NCBI GenBank assembly: GCA_028564705.1
Contig: JAPXFQ010002676.1
Coordinates: forward strand, 434,001-498,000
Length of the DNA stretch: 64,000 nt
Direction: 5' to 3'
From: Apricaphanius iberus
Taxonomy: Eukaryota; Chordata; Actinopteri; Cyprinodontiformes; Aphaniidae
Shown: one piece after another, positions 1 to 12,696 of the stretch
Layout of the letters: each line of letters begins with the position of its first letter
Numbering within the stretch: the first letter of the stretch is position 1
Notes under the pieces: generated by a model
What the model saw: only the letters and a program-made list of their open reading frames with translations
Databases searched by the model: none
What the model was told of the DNA's origin: nothing
Program-made: the position numbers and the translations under genes

Positions 1-960
1 GCACGATGTCTGATCCGATCGCAAATCTTGACTATTCAACATGTTGGATTGTCTTGGCCGCAGCGTTCGTGGTATGCTGAAAGAACAAACGAGCATGCAG
101 CCTGTTAAATGTTAGCTGTATCCAATAAGAAAGAAAGGTGACAGGTAGCTGCACACCTTAGAAGCTTCAATTATTACTTTGAAGAGTCATCTCACTTGAC
201 CACAGTCCACAAATGCATAGAAACAGAGATCAGTCAGAGACAAGATTAGTTAAGGATAAATAAGATCTAATGGGTTTTTTTCTACTATGATTTGTTACCT
301 TGTGTGAGATTTCAGTTGCTATTGTTTGAGTACAAACAGGCCGTTTGGCCTGGAGGTTTAATCAGTGTTTTTCAAGGTTTTCCTACTGAAAGTCGTTTTA
401 AATCCTGCAATCTGAGTTACTCAATCCGATAAACTTCACGATTGCCCCTACGTGAAGTCGTAACTGCAGCCTGGATGGTAAAGTCGTGCCTGAGGCAGAC
501 ATGCTGTGTGATAGCTCACGAACGAACGATCAGAAACAACAGCATAGTCAGTCCTGTCCTGGACTATTTACAGATTTGCAGCCATGACTTCAACTGAGGT
601 AAGAAATGTTACTGTTGTGTAAGTTTAGTTGGGGTCTGGGCTGGAGTTTTTCTGGTGCTTGAAGCTGCTCTCTTGTTTTGCTCAGCTGAATCCATCCTTC
701 AGTTACCTCTCACTCAGCAGCTGTTTACGATGGAGATAGCGCATGCTACACCTGATTGTGAATGTGCATGATACCATTATGTAGTCTGGCCTGGAAAACA
801 CTCGGAAAATTAGCTTTTTCGACCCGAATACTTGTATTTAAGTGAGCTTACAGGAAAATAGAGGCAACCATGGTAAAAAAAAAGCCAGCGCTCACCCAGA
901 GATTAAAGGATTAATGTTGCAATGGTACCTTGAAAAAAATCATCATGCAACAGTGTCCTC
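1..960. other. Intergenic sequence, no gene recognised
   Basis: No conserved protein or RNA is recognisable on either strand. A short ATG-led stretch at 584-598 is followed at once by a good splice donor (GAG then gtaaga), so it could be a small first coding exon, but no following exon was found. The next known gene upstream of tyr in tetrapods is grm5, on the opposite strand, and I saw no trace of it. Confidence 0.5.
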
Positions 961-971
961 ACAGACCTGCC

Positions 972-1552
972 TTAGGCTACGTCCACACTAAGACGATAAG
1001 GTTATACGGGGAGTTAAACGCCTAATATTATCCACTCAACACGAGCATTTACGCCCCGTTTAAGTTCCCATGATAGCGCAATCCCATACAGACCTGTGCA
1101 AATACTGGGCATGCGCGAAAAGACGAACGGAACACGCGTATAATCTATGTGACGCCAGCGCCTACATAATATATACAAAAAGTTCTACAGCACAGTACAT
1201 ATCTGATTGTCCTGTTAACCGAAGACAACAATAGCTGCTCAGAAGAAGAGAAAGTTTTTGGTGTGGACAGACGACGAGATAGATTTATTACTCTTCGCTG
1301 TTGTCTTTGTCTGTAGTGTCATATTGTTATTGACGCAGCAATCATTGACACCACTTCCTTTCATTATCCGGGGAAGCTGTCCACACTAGCTCGCTTCGCC
1401 GTTGAATTAAGATTTACACGGCTCTCTTACCCGGCTAATAGTTATCCGGCCACAGACCTTAAACGACGCCGGGTTAGTGTGGACGATAGGGGTTGTAGAC
1501 TAAATAATTATACGTTTAAGGCATTACCCGGCTTAGTGTGGACGTGGCCTAA
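972..1552. mobile_element. TIR DNA element, copy 1 (~580 bp)
   Basis: The ends are inverted repeats of about 22 bp: the left starts TTAGGCTACGTCCACACTAA and the right, reversed, starts TTAGGCCACGTCCACACTAA. A second copy in the same orientation lies at 46323-46901 and is very similar throughout. Inside, at about 1230-1390 on the + strand, is a readable stretch with the core [11 protein letters not shown] after a lysine/arginine-rich run, which resembles the start of a SANT/Myb-like DNA-binding domain of the kind carried by PIF/Harbinger elements. No transposase is present, so this is a non-autonomous (MITE-like) copy. The superfamily is inferred, and the target-site duplication is not clear. 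Confidence 0.75.
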
Positions 1553-1572
1553 AAATTCAGACAGTCAGACAA

Positions 1573-1692
1573 CTGCAGCTGATCCAGAACGCCGCTTCTT
1601 GGGTCCTCACTAAAACCTGGAAAGTTGAGCACATCATCCCGGTTCTAAAGTCCTTACACTGGCTCCCTATAACTCAGAGAATAGACTTTTAA
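1573..1692 (+). pseudogene. L2-type LINE ORF2 C-terminal fragment
   Basis: A 39-codon stretch reads LQLIQNAAS, then VLTKTWKVEHIIPVLKSLHW, ending in a stop. This is the motif found after the reverse transcriptase of fish L2-type LINEs. The same motif is seen in the larger LINE at 59455-59766 on the - strand. The rest of the element is missing, so it is a dead fragment. It begins about 20 bp after the TIR element at 972-1552. Confidence 0.7.
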
Positions 1693-2900
1693 ATAATTTT
1701 GCAAGTTTGCAAATCATTGGTCTGGAATTTTAAAACAAAATTTGAATACCTAGATTAAAGTAATTTAGCCCTTAGTAATACCAAAAACAGATGACTTATT
1801 ATGATCTGTTTTTTCACATCCATCCATCCATCCATTGTCGTGGCAGAATTCCATAGAGATGAAGATAGGGATGATCCAGTCTCCATTGGCGATTTACCAT
1901 ATTTATCACAATAATACAGGAAGCCTTCTAGGACCAGCGGTCTCTCTCCTCAACATTGTGTGTCTGCCTTGCCTCCCTGCAAGTTTCCAAAACTTGTATC
2001 AGAACAGCTACTCTACATATATAACAATAATAGAGGAGTCCTTCAGTCAAACTGGTGTAAGTAAAAAGTCCATAAGTCTTCAATGAGTCCCCAGCATCAT
2101 GCCCTATTCCCCGGCTGCCTTTATTAATAATTACTAATCACTAAATAGAACTAGTCTTGAAATAATTATCCCATAACAACATCCATCCATCGTCTACAGC
2201 TTCCTGTCTGTGCAGTTGCATGGGGAACTGTTGCCTACCTCCATAGCAGTTTTTGGATGGGTAGGGCAGGGTGAATCTTGGAAAGGCTGCAAGTCCATCA
2301 AAGGTGGTTCCTTTTTATGTTTTTTTTTTCTCATTTTACCATTCTAAGCAGGTTCTAACAAAAAGATTGACTGCAAGCAGATACATCTTGCAGTGGCCAC
2401 TTCATCCATTGATCCAAATGATGTCATCAGTGAAGTAGTGACTGATAACCAAAGAACCGCAACAGGGTTAGTGATCAATTGAATGCACCACTTAAAAGGA
2501 AGTTGACTGCCAGTAATGGATTACAGGATCACTATAAATCATAAATCACTCCATAGCAGATGTGAGCTGCAGACTAAGCTGCTTCTGGAACACATTTGTA
2601 CTTGAAATATGCGCTTCTGGAGGCTCCATCCTCTAATTGTAGGATGTAACTTAATCCCGTGATTATTTTTATACCTTGGATTTGAGCATAAAGTAACACT
2701 GTCCCCTAGTTAAATTCATTTTTTCCTTCCTCCTTACCCCTTTTTTCTACTATTACTCTCCCATTCTACCCCCCTTACTCCAACTAAATTTAAGGGACAC
2801 ACAGAGAACTAATATGAAATTAATGCTGTGCTTTCAACCTTTCCCACTCGGAGAGAGAGGGGGAAAAAATTAAATATATATATGTTTTTAAGGAAGGGGC
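1693..2900. other. Intergenic, simple repeat and low-identity repeat traces
   Basis: Holds a (CATC)n run at 1817-1835 and another CATCCATC stretch near 2181, followed by a line resembling the 3' tails of fish LINEs. No gene is recognisable. Confidence 0.45.
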
Positions 2901-2940
2901 AACTATTGTGACATGTTTGCTTGCTCAACCACGAAAGAAG

Positions 2941-3215
2941 AGGGCTCCAACAGAAAATAAATAGTCTATGACCCTCTAAGTCCAAACGTCATTGTCTCAA
3001 ACTGAATAAATTGTGCCAAATCACTAACCCATATTTTTGGTGCTTTTGTTGACTTCCAGTGTAGCAACATCCTCCTGCGAGCCAGTAGTGTGGTGAATGA
3101 GATTAAACTTCTGTTTGTTTTCTTTAAATTAAGGCTATTCACATCTGATTCTCCAAATATAGCCATTATTGAGCTGGACTGTATGACAATTTGTAGTGCA
3201 TTAGAAAGCATTTTA
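2941..3215 (-). pseudogene. L1/Tx1-like LINE ORF2 C-terminal fragment
   Basis: An open stretch on the - strand contains ARRRMLLHWKS, then WVSDLAQFIQFE. This resembles the C-terminal end of fish L1/Tx1-like ORF2 proteins (ARR-hydrophobic-LLHWKS). The flanking sequence to about 3480 may belong to the same relic but has stops. Family assignment is from motif memory only. Confidence 0.45.
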
Positions 3216-3484
3216 AGGACTGTAGACCAATAAGACTGAGCATGACTAGAACATATGTGTTAAATTGGCCAGCCTGTAGCCACATCTGTTGCAGTTTGAA
3301 TTTGTATTGCTGTATAATTTAGTCGGTCTAGATCTAGAATAATGTAGGCAATTTACAACCCTGAACTGCACAACTCCCTGTCTGTCACAGTATCTCACAT
3401 ATTCTGCAGCAGTTCTTCCCCCAGACCATTCAGCTCTAGTCTTTTAAAGGGAATTATTATCAAAGGAGTCTAGATTAAGAGAGA

Positions 3485-4985
3485 TTCTTGAGATAAGGCT
3501 GTTAGCATGAAAAGGGATACTGAGGTCATCTTGTGATGTCAAGTAATGGAATTTTGGTCAAGGTTGCGGACTGGGTGGCGGACTTGGAGAGAACGAAACA
3601 AGCTGGATTTTGGAAGATCAAATTTGCATTTTGTCAACTGTTCTTTAGGGTCAGTTCTAAAATAGAATTGAAAAAAACACTGCATATTTTTACTCATATT
3701 TTCCCCTCCCATCCGCAGGTCATGCAAACCTTAAATCACTCTCTTGCCTTCTTAAATCACGGCAAAGAGATCCCAAATGATATTATGACCAATTTCGGTG
3801 GTTAAACTGGAAAACCAGCAATCAAATGGTCGCATACTCAAAAACAGACAAACACATACAAACAAATCATTAACCAGAGCACCAAAAAAGTGACCCTTGA
3901 GACTTCATTTGTACTAATTGGTATCAATAATTGAATTACTATTGATCAAACTGAGACTAATCAATTGCATGTAATATAGTCCAGCATGTCAAATGATGGG
4001 GGATTGGAATCAATGAAAGGGTTGATGGAAATCATCCTATCATAACAGGATATGGGCATAATCTGACATTGACACTGTTAGGCAGAGTTTGTGGGGCATG
4101 CGGGAGAGGAGAAAATAGCAACAGTTTCCACTGATTGGAGGAAAATGAGATTACATTGACAGAATAAATGCTACAAGAAATAACCCAACACCAGAACTCC
4201 TCATGTTTGTATAATCGGTGATCAGTGTGTACTGAGCAGATGTAACATCCATAGGATAAAATTTTATTTTTCCCACACTCCTTCACAAATTGCAGAACAA
4301 GAGACTCCGTGTCATTCAGCAAATCAATTATTCAATGGCATTTCTGAATAACAATGGATACCCACGGTTGCCATAGACACATAACTGATGTACAGGTTTG
4401 ACACTTTTTGTGATATTTTCCCTCTAAGTGGGACAAATAGAGAATTAAAAACATCAGCTTAATGTCAGTGGATAAATGAGGATGTCAGTTATGAAAGATT
4501 CACTCTCATTTAAAGAGCTTCCTGCCTCACTGACCACATTAAGATTGGGTTTTAATGATGCCCCTTTGTTATATGGCAACTAGACAAGTTTGTGATATTG
4601 TGATAAAGATGATCACAATGATTCCCTGCTTCCAAAAAGACAAGATTAAGGTATAAGCAAACTTAAAATGTCTATCACGATATTTTGACAAAAGGTAGAT
4701 CTTGTCGCCAACTTATGCACCACTACTCAAAACAAGATTCTTGAAATTCATGTATTTATTTAAATGAATTTACTATAAAAAATCTCTGTCAGTAACTGGC
4801 AGGCTTCTTCCTAATGTTAAAGTAAGTTTTATTTTACTAAAACACCACCCTAAAAAATTGCAATGACAGTCAATATTAAAATAAAAACAAACAAAGAAAC
4901 AAACAACAATTTGTATTATTTTATCTTCAACTTTTCTGCAGGTTTACATTTTATTTTAACCAAAACATCAAACAAAATATGTTAT
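3485..4985. other. Intergenic, nothing recognised
   Basis: AT-rich sequence with short chance open frames only. None shows a conserved motif or consistent splice sites. Confidence 0.45.
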
Positions 4986-4991
4986 CAACAA

Positions 4992-5567
4992 TTATTTTTT
5001 GTAAAATCTAATCTTATATATTGCAAGTGACCTAGAGCTATCAAAAAGGGTTATATGAGAGTTCCATGACTTTGGTTCATGATACCGAAGAGAAAACTGC
5101 TCACGACTGCGTTTGTATAAAGGGAAAATGTAGCTTTGGAGCCAGTCTAGTTGGACAGTGGTGGATCTATTAATTGTAAATAAAATAGTACTTATAAGAA
5201 GGCCAAGTAGAATCGCAGAATGTCCTGAAAACAAATTTACATATCAAAAGGGTATCAATATTGAAAATATTTATTAACTTTAATTTAAAATATAGTGGGG
5301 CACTAGGAGTATGACATTTGGAATATGTTGCTATTCTGATTATTTTTTTTCTGTAAGATTAATATTTTATTAAGGTACGTGGTAAAAGTAGATCCCCAAG
5401 CTGTAATACAATATGTTAAATAGGGATAGATCAAACTGTAATAGAGCATTAATAGACATTTCTGATGTACAAAGGGCCTGATTAGTAATGATTCCAATGA
5501 ATTTAGTTATTTTTGCATTCATGTTCAATATCTTTCTTCCAACCCAATTTGTCATCAATCCATACAC
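4992..5567 (-). pseudogene. Non-LTR retrotransposon RT C-terminal fragment
   Basis: On the - strand two overlapping frames share one relic: HQKCLLMLYYSLIYPYLTYC, a Trp-Gly pair and then a LQKK motif. This is the thumb/C-terminal region of jockey/CR1-type LINE reverse transcriptases. The reading frame changes at least once, so the copy is dead. The upstream RT core is absent. Confidence 0.6.
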
Positions 5568-5639
5568 CTAAGAAACCTGTTTTTGAAACTCTAGTTTTAT
5601 TTTCATTTTTCATATAAATTTTTCCAAGATCATTGTTGT

Positions 5640-6530
5640 ATTTTATGTTATAAAAATATTCAGAACATCGCTCTGTAGACTGTGTTTAATAATAGTATTT
5701 TTGGCAACTTTTAAAGAAATTAAAAGAGCTCGTCCTCAAAATCACTGCAGGCTGCTGTGAAGCCTGAGTGCATACAAACAGAAAGCAGCCTCGGTGTTAA
5801 CTGTCAGCACAGGCTGACAAGCTGTCACAGTGTCTCTGACTACCTGAACGCTCCGATAACACGCTCAGCACACAGACTGGGGAATCCGCAGCTGTGCATT
5901 AATTCTACCCTGCAGAAAGAAAGTGATAACCTGGGGAAAATTCAATTATTTTTGCCAGGTTTGACTATTGCATTGTTAATCATCAGTAAACACAATGATG
6001 TGTGGAGTTAATTTATCATTGTGTTTATTAAAAGATACTGAATTCCACTGTGAATATTCCTTGATGAAGGATACCCAAAATGCTAGTTTACAAAAAAAGC
6101 TAATTAGCAACCACTTCAATCAGAATCGATCGCTTTCTAAATTCAAATGAGGTACATTACGCCAGTGGTCCGCAGATTATAACCCCTAACCCCTTTTAAG
6201 AGTGCATTGACGCACTGAGCACTTACCCAAACTACATCACCACATCCAGTGGTCGAAGAAGTACTAAGACCATTTATGTAACTATACATATATCAAATTA
6301 ATCCAATACTCACATCAAAACTGGATGTAAAATGCATTTCTTGTGCATCACCGGCGACTGCAAATGTGCTGTTAACATGGAATTATGCATCTATGACCTT
6401 TCATTTCTACTGGATAATATGAAAATCACAACCTGCCCAAATTACATGACTTTTAACAGGTAGGGCCCCTAGATCTTGCTGCTGTTTAGCCTATACTAAA
6501 AAAAAGTGCAGTTTGGATCCTATTAGCTGC
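5640..6530. other. Intergenic, nothing recognised
   Basis: No gene or clear repeat seen. A short open frame at 5757-6011 has no recognisable motif. Confidence 0.4.
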
Positions 6531-6534
6531 TATT

Positions 6535-7500
6535 AATGTAAAAAATTCTGGAAAAAATAGTGGTGGATCAACTAAGTCATTGTTTTTTGTGGAAAAAGAT
6601 GAAATCTATGATAACTTTCCATCTGGTTTCCACAAACGCCACTCAATAGAAACTAAACTACTTAAAGTCACTATCCACATTATGATGTCAGCTGAATCCT
6701 TAGCATACACTGGTATGGTTTCACTGGACTTAACATCTGCTTTTGATACCGTTGATCATGCCATTCTGATTAACAGGCTCCGGGAAGTAGATGAGGTATC
6801 TGGTCTGGCTTTCAAATGGTTTAAGTCGTACCTTTCTTCAAATCTTTTAGTGTTTTTGCTAATCAGTCCATGTCAAACTTTAAAAGCTTGACATGTAGGT
6901 TACTGTTGGGTTCAGTTCTTGGTCCATTTATTTTGGTCCCATACGTATTACCCTTAGGATCATTAATTATACAATATCCTGATGTCTACTAGCACTTTCA
7001 TTCTGATGATCTCCATCTTGACAGTTCTTTTAAGCTACATGAGATTCGAAAATTGTTCTCGTTCAAAGGTTAAGTTTCTATTGAACACTGACTTTGCAGC
7101 TGAACTAAGAAAAGTCTGAAACATTATTCATTACTCCAAACAGCCAAACATCTATTTTTAAACAGCACCTTGGTATTCTAGGCTCCTCTGTCCAGCAGAG
7201 CCTCAGGTACATTGGTGTAATTGTTGACTCTGCCATTTCTTTTGAGCAACACTGCAAACAGCTAATCAGAACCTGCTTTTTAATTTACGAAACAGTTCTT
7301 AACTGTGAATCTTGTTGACCAGACTTAAAAAGCAAAATGATCACCCATGCTTTCATCTCATCACGTGTTTTTTTAACAGCTTTTTTATTTGTTTCATTAA
7401 GAAGAATCTTAACTGTCCAGTCAGTACAGAATGCTGCTGCAAGGCTTTCAACCAAGACAAGGAAAGGAGAACACATTACACCTTCAGGTCCACCTTAGAA
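6535..7500 (+). pseudogene. L2-type LINE reverse transcriptase relic
   Basis: Reads through the RT palm of an L2-type LINE. It begins with an ILEKIV-like motif, then SGFHKRHSIETKLLKVT, then the catalytic-region motif LDLTSAFDTVDH, then WFKSYLSSN, and near 7410-7450 the C-terminal motif SVQNAAARLST in another frame. The copy is broken by frameshifts and stops, and neither an endonuclease domain nor a 3' tail is joined to it. Confidence 0.75.
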
Positions 7501-7535
7501 TCTAGTTAAATTTTTTACAATACTTACTTTTAAAG

Positions 7536-7563
<28 letters not shown>
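7536..7563. repeat. (AT)n microsatellite
   Basis: An uninterrupted AT dinucleotide run of about 28 bp, just downstream of the LINE relic. Confidence 0.95.
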
Positions 7564-7567
<4 letters not shown>

Positions 7568-7807
7568 AAAGCTGTTTGGTCTACTCTTTGGGCTACTTTA
7601 GTTCAGTTTCTAAAGGTTATTGGGTCACAATTTCCACCAACTTACTATTGAACATGCAATCATATTTTTTTTCAATAAAATTCAAGAGTGTAGATTAACA
7701 TTTGGCTAGACTCATTCAAGGTAAAGACTAGGCATTCAATAAACTTGCGAGCAATAAATGTTTTAACAGCCGTGTAACTCATAGCCTGCATGGTTTCTTT
7801 TTCAATA

Positions 7808-7892
7808 GTCTCGCCCTATGACTGCTGGGGATATGCCCGAGCCCCTCCCCAACCCTTTGAGGATAAGCGGAATGGATAATGGATGGATGGAC
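7808..7892 (+). repeat. LINE 3' tail with GGAT microsatellite
   Basis: Begins TCTCGCCCTATGACTGCTGG and ends in GGATAATGGATGGATGG. This pattern is a very common 3' end of fish retrotransposons, and the ATGG repeats are the growing tail. No coding part is attached. Confidence 0.6.
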
Positions 7893-7899
7893 TTTTCAG

Positions 7900-10800
7900 G
7901 AGGTTAGAATGTTGTAATGGTGTCTTTAAATGTCTCTGAACAAAACTCAATCAGACAGGATCTGTATGCTTTTCTGTATTACTCTAAAATAGCCGCTCCT
8001 AGGTATCCCATAACAAAAGCCCAAAACAAAAGCTTTGAGATGCTCTATGCTCTCTTCAGGATTTCCCCTCATATTTTAATAATTTCCAGGTAGAACATTC
8101 AAACAATCTAAATTTTTCACAATGTAGCAAAACACAAGCCAGTGTCTGCTCCACCTGTTGGTGTTGGTGAAATTAGTCAGTTTTACATACAACAAGAATC
8201 TGAAATGGAACAAAAGTTTTAGTACAGTAAGAAGTCAGCTCTTTTGTTGTTGTAGGGGTGTCCCCGAGTAAGGATTTAATAATTCGAATCTTTCTGTAGT
8301 CGACCGATGGGGGAATGATCCATGTGTGCAGGCTGCTCAGGGGACGGTTGTACGGCGCAAAGACTTATGGGTAATTGAGTTAATTGTAGAAGTTCTCCGT
8401 TTTAAATTAAAGTTTGTGTTCAAAATGTAGTAATGTTTTTTACTTATTGTTTGAGTTATTTTGTTGTTAGTGTTTGGTGGTGCTTGTCTGTGCACCATCT
8501 TAGGTAACTACCCCCTCATGATCATGTGGTTCAAAAGATGAGAGAGGAGAGTAATGTACAGACCCTCTTCAGTTTTTCGTTTGCTTGGTACTATCAAAAT
8601 GTTTATTGAAGTCATTGCTTTGTTGGTTTTACGTTTGGTTTTACAGATTATCATATTTCCAGACTGTATATAACTTCATACAACTGTGCAAAATAAGTAG
8701 TTCCGTGTGCAATTAGACATTAAGCTTCCCCATATTGCTAAAATGGTATGATGGTTGTTTCACCTGCAAAGATTTGACCTTGCAATTAGTCGTCAAATCT
8801 GGCTCCACCAATCGGTGCATTAAATCTGAGACTCTGCAGAGTGACCCCGTGATCAGTAGTTTGCTTCCGTTTTTGTCTTTACATCTGAAGTAACTGACTG
8901 CATCTAATACCTACACACTGGAGTCCCTATAAAAACAGCTTATACTGCCCTCTTGTGCCTGGTTGACAAACAAAAATATTCAGTTCTGAACTTAACTGGC
9001 ATCATGTGGTGTCTGGAATATTCAAGAGCCACGTTGCTGTAAACTCCACAGACTTATATAAGGTGAAATTCCTTGTAAGTTCAAAGAAATACACTGTGTG
9101 TCTGTAGTCAGAGGAACCCTGAGGGTGGGTTTATCCTGTGACGGTCATTCCTGTGCGCTCTATTGCGTTCCTGCAGCCAGTTAAGCTGCATCCCGTGCCT
9201 GACCACAGCAGCATGTGAGCGGCTTGTGATCCTGAGCCTGCACAGATGATTTTGAGCTCTGTAGTGGGTTGTGGGACATGAAGGGTTGGAGCACGTGGGA
9301 GCAAATATCTCAGACACTCTACCTCCTAGAAGTTTCTATGTGGTTATCATCACGTACCATATGGTGGGAGAGATGCTGAGAGGGTTTTTGAGTTTTCAAC
9401 TACACAACTTTATCTGCTGTGGTTTATATAACACGAGAAATAGCTAAAATATTTTAATCTATCGTTATGTAGTTCAAAGAGTAATTTCCACATAAAATAT
9501 TCATTTATTTAAAGGAAAAAGCTTACAGCTATCCTTCTTCCAAAAGCCAGACTTGATCATTGCTTTTAAAGGTCTCTCAAAGATTTTCTCTTGAAATTTT
9601 TTGCAAATATCCTTAGAAATCCTTGTACCACAAAAAAAAACTTACTGTGGAGTATGCTCTTAAAACAGGAAAATTGTGCCAGAAGGGAACTAATGAGGAT
9701 AAGGCAACAAGGTGCAAAGCAGATTAAAGTAACTTCTTTAAGAAAAAGGAAATATCTGTTACTTTCTAGCCAACTGGACAACAAGTAAAATATTTCCTAA
9801 AGATTTAATTTACCAGTGAGCCTTTGCTAAAAGACAAATAGTAGACAATGCATGGACCAGTTACTTTATACTAATACTGTTGTATTTGTGCTTGATAAAT
9901 CTACAGTTTCCAAGCTGTTTAAGTGTTACATCACATTATTCCTGTGGTTTAAATTAATTTATCTGAGATACCAGTGAAAATGTCAGAGTGATTTGATTTC
10001 CCTCAGGATTCATAGAGCAGAGAATAAGAGTTTTATGCTTCACCACCATATTGCTGCATAGCACCTGACAGCTGGCTAGAACCAGGCTATAACACTTTAT
10101 CTTTGCTTCTGGGGAAGACACATCGGGATATCTGGAAATATTTCTAGGTACAAAAAACAAACACATTGATGGACTGGAAATTTAAGCACCATCTATATCT
10201 GTTATCAAGGTAGCTTTTTAAAGCTAAAGTTGGAGAGCCACAGACAGATTGTTTGTGAGCAGCTGACAGTCGGTTGGTAGAAGGCTGGTAATTTGAATAA
10301 CTAATAAGCTAATATTAACTTGTTACACTTGTAGGAGAAAAACAACAAAATGTTTCCTACTCTGTGCAAAATGTAGAAATAAATACAAATAAATTCAGTC
10401 AGTGTTCTATATTTTAGAATCAGCTTTAATGGCCAAGTATGACACATACAAGAATAATGCATACAAGAAATTTTAGCTTTCACTATTGTTTAAAAATTGT
10501 TAAGACCATGGTAATTTTACTCCAGATTACAATTCTATGAGTATATTACACAGGCCCATGTGTAGCGGAGACACAAATTATTGAGTGTTTGGGTTTAGGG
10601 GTCTTTTTAAATGTCTAAATGAATTTAGGGAAGAAAAGACTAAATAGAGAAACACTAAAAATAGACAAGTACAAAGCAAATGAGTGAAAAGTAGTGGAAG
10701 AGAAACTGTAAAAAGACCTTTATTATTATTTTTTTCAGATTAGTTTAAAAAAAATCACAAGAAAATCTGTCTGTCAAATTTAAGAAAACAGGGGATGGCT

Positions 10801-12350
10801 CTAGACTTTGCCACATTATTGTACCTAAAAACCAATAGAGACAGCAGTAGCAGCAGCTATACAAATAATAGGAAATGTATCTTTCACTTAAGGAAAACAT
10901 TTGAATATAGTGTGAATACCATACTAAACCTTTATGTAATAAATCTAACGTGTCTTCATCTTTCCAGTGGTTTTCCTTTTTCCACATTCACAGCTTGTGT
11001 TTTTTATATGTGTCACTGTAAAACAGCAGTGCCATTAATACTTTGTATAGTCAGTATGAATTGCTTCGGTCGTTTTCAATGGTTTCATTTCATCTTCTTC
11101 CTGCTTGTTTTATTTATTTGGCAAGAAATGCTCATTCATCTCAGAATCACTACATGGGATGAAGCATCCAGAGGAAAACATTGGCATATTAAATTAAACA
11201 ACTTTGATTTAGGCAGGTTGATAACACTAGGCTGCCTTGAATGACACTAAACTTAGCCTTTCAAATTTACTTTGCTGTTTTCTCTAAATTTGATGAAGAT
11301 TGACGAAAACTGTGAGCATCTTTTCTGAACTACTGAAACTGGACTGTGTTAGAAAAAAACGCTTTATTTTATATATAAATTTGAGAGATGTTATAAAGCC
11401 AGCACTTAAAATGTTTTAAACAACAATAAATGATTTACTTATGGTTACATTTGGGAACAAATTGGAGATGCTTTGACTTTGACAAAGAAGATCTACCGCA
11501 TGACTATCCTTCAAACTATTGTGTTGTAGCTCTGGTTGTGTGTTAGGGGTTATTGTCCTACTGATAGATAAACATCAACCCCAGTATCAAGTCTTTTGCA
11601 TCCTTCTTTAACCTCTTGGCTAATTACAGAGATTCTCATAATCTGACAGTGGATTTATTAAATCAGCTAAATCTGTGTTTGCAAAAGCTAGAGTCAGGAG
11701 TCAACATTGTTGTCTTTTCTTCAGAAATCTAATTAGAAAAAGTGCTTCAAGTGTTGAAAGAGATAAAATGACAGCATTCAAAATCAATGAATAAGGAGTT
11801 GATTCAGTTTTGTAATTGTGTCGTTTTAACTCACTCTCAACGTATGCATGTTTAGTCTCACAACACTTTTTCACTCTTTTTGGGGTCAGAACAAGGAAAG
11901 TTTGGATCCACTGAGTTAAATCATGCTTCATGACAATGGAAAAACATTTAGCATTTTAATTATAATGTGTAGTCAGGGCTGAGTAAAAAAACTAAATGAA
12001 CTGGTTTTTATCATTTAACAAGGGCAAAAACTACTATGACATTCCTAAAAAAAAGCCCTGCCGACATTTGGGCCAAATTGGCCCGTGTTCCAATTATGAT
12101 TAGTGTAAAAAATCCAATTTTTCACTTTCAATTCTTTGCTAATTCCTTCCTCTCACTTTCAGAAGGAGACATTGATTTGGTCATGCGTAAATATCTGCCT
12201 TTAGGGTTGGGGGCTCAGAGGAGGACTGATGGGGAGGCGGCAGTATTGGTGCATACGTAACCACAAAACCTCCCTCTTCTGCCTGAGGTTCAAAAAGGCA
12301 AGGTCAGCTGGTCTTAGGACCAAGGAAAAAAAAGGAATCAAGAGTATTAT
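7900..12350. other. Intergenic 5' flank of tyr, only weak repeat traces
   Basis: No gene recognised. At 10412-10480 there is a stretch like the tail of fish retrotransposons (AATCAGCTTTAATGGCCAAG). At about 11490-11660 there is a weak similarity to the untranslated part of Tc1-like elements. Open frames here (for example 10795-11244) have no recognisable motif. Confidence 0.4.
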
Positions 12351-12356
12351 CCTGAG

Positions 12357-12363
12357 CATGTGA
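12357..12363 (+). promoter_or_regulatory. Candidate MITF E-box upstream of tyr
   Basis: CATGTGA lies about 335 bp before the tyr start codon. MITF, the master regulator of pigment-cell genes, binds CATGTG with a flanking A/T, and tyrosinase promoters in other vertebrates carry such sites. A six-base site occurs often by chance. The transcription start was not located. Confidence 0.3.
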
Positions 12364-12696
12364 CACTCGTATTAATATGTGTGTGTGAGTGAGTGCAGGA
12401 AATCACACTCTTTTTCAGAAAACAACCCCCAAAAGGGCTGAATGAGTAGGAAGAGAGGAGGAGAAAACTGCCTGGGTGTGTGAAAGAGAGGGTTGAAGGA
12501 GGTTCAGAAGCTGTTGAGGTATCCTATTTCTTTGGCATCTTTCTAATTGTAATACCTAGAAGAAATGTCGTGCGATTGAATCTAATCTGTTCTTTTTTTC
12601 TATGTTTGACTTTGATAGCAGGAGTTCATGAGTGTTGCAGGTTTTGTTTTTTGTGAAGCATCACCACTGTGTTTGAGATCAAAGTGACTTTTCAAC

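Noticed and set aside
8263..8400. A hAT-like element beginning GGGGTGTCCCCGAGTAAGG
   Set aside because: Only one end looked familiar. No matching inverted end or duplication was found nearby.
10795..11244. 149-codon open frame on the + strand
   Set aside because: Hydrophobic, low-complexity protein without a known motif, AT-rich codon use, no splice or promoter context. Likely chance.
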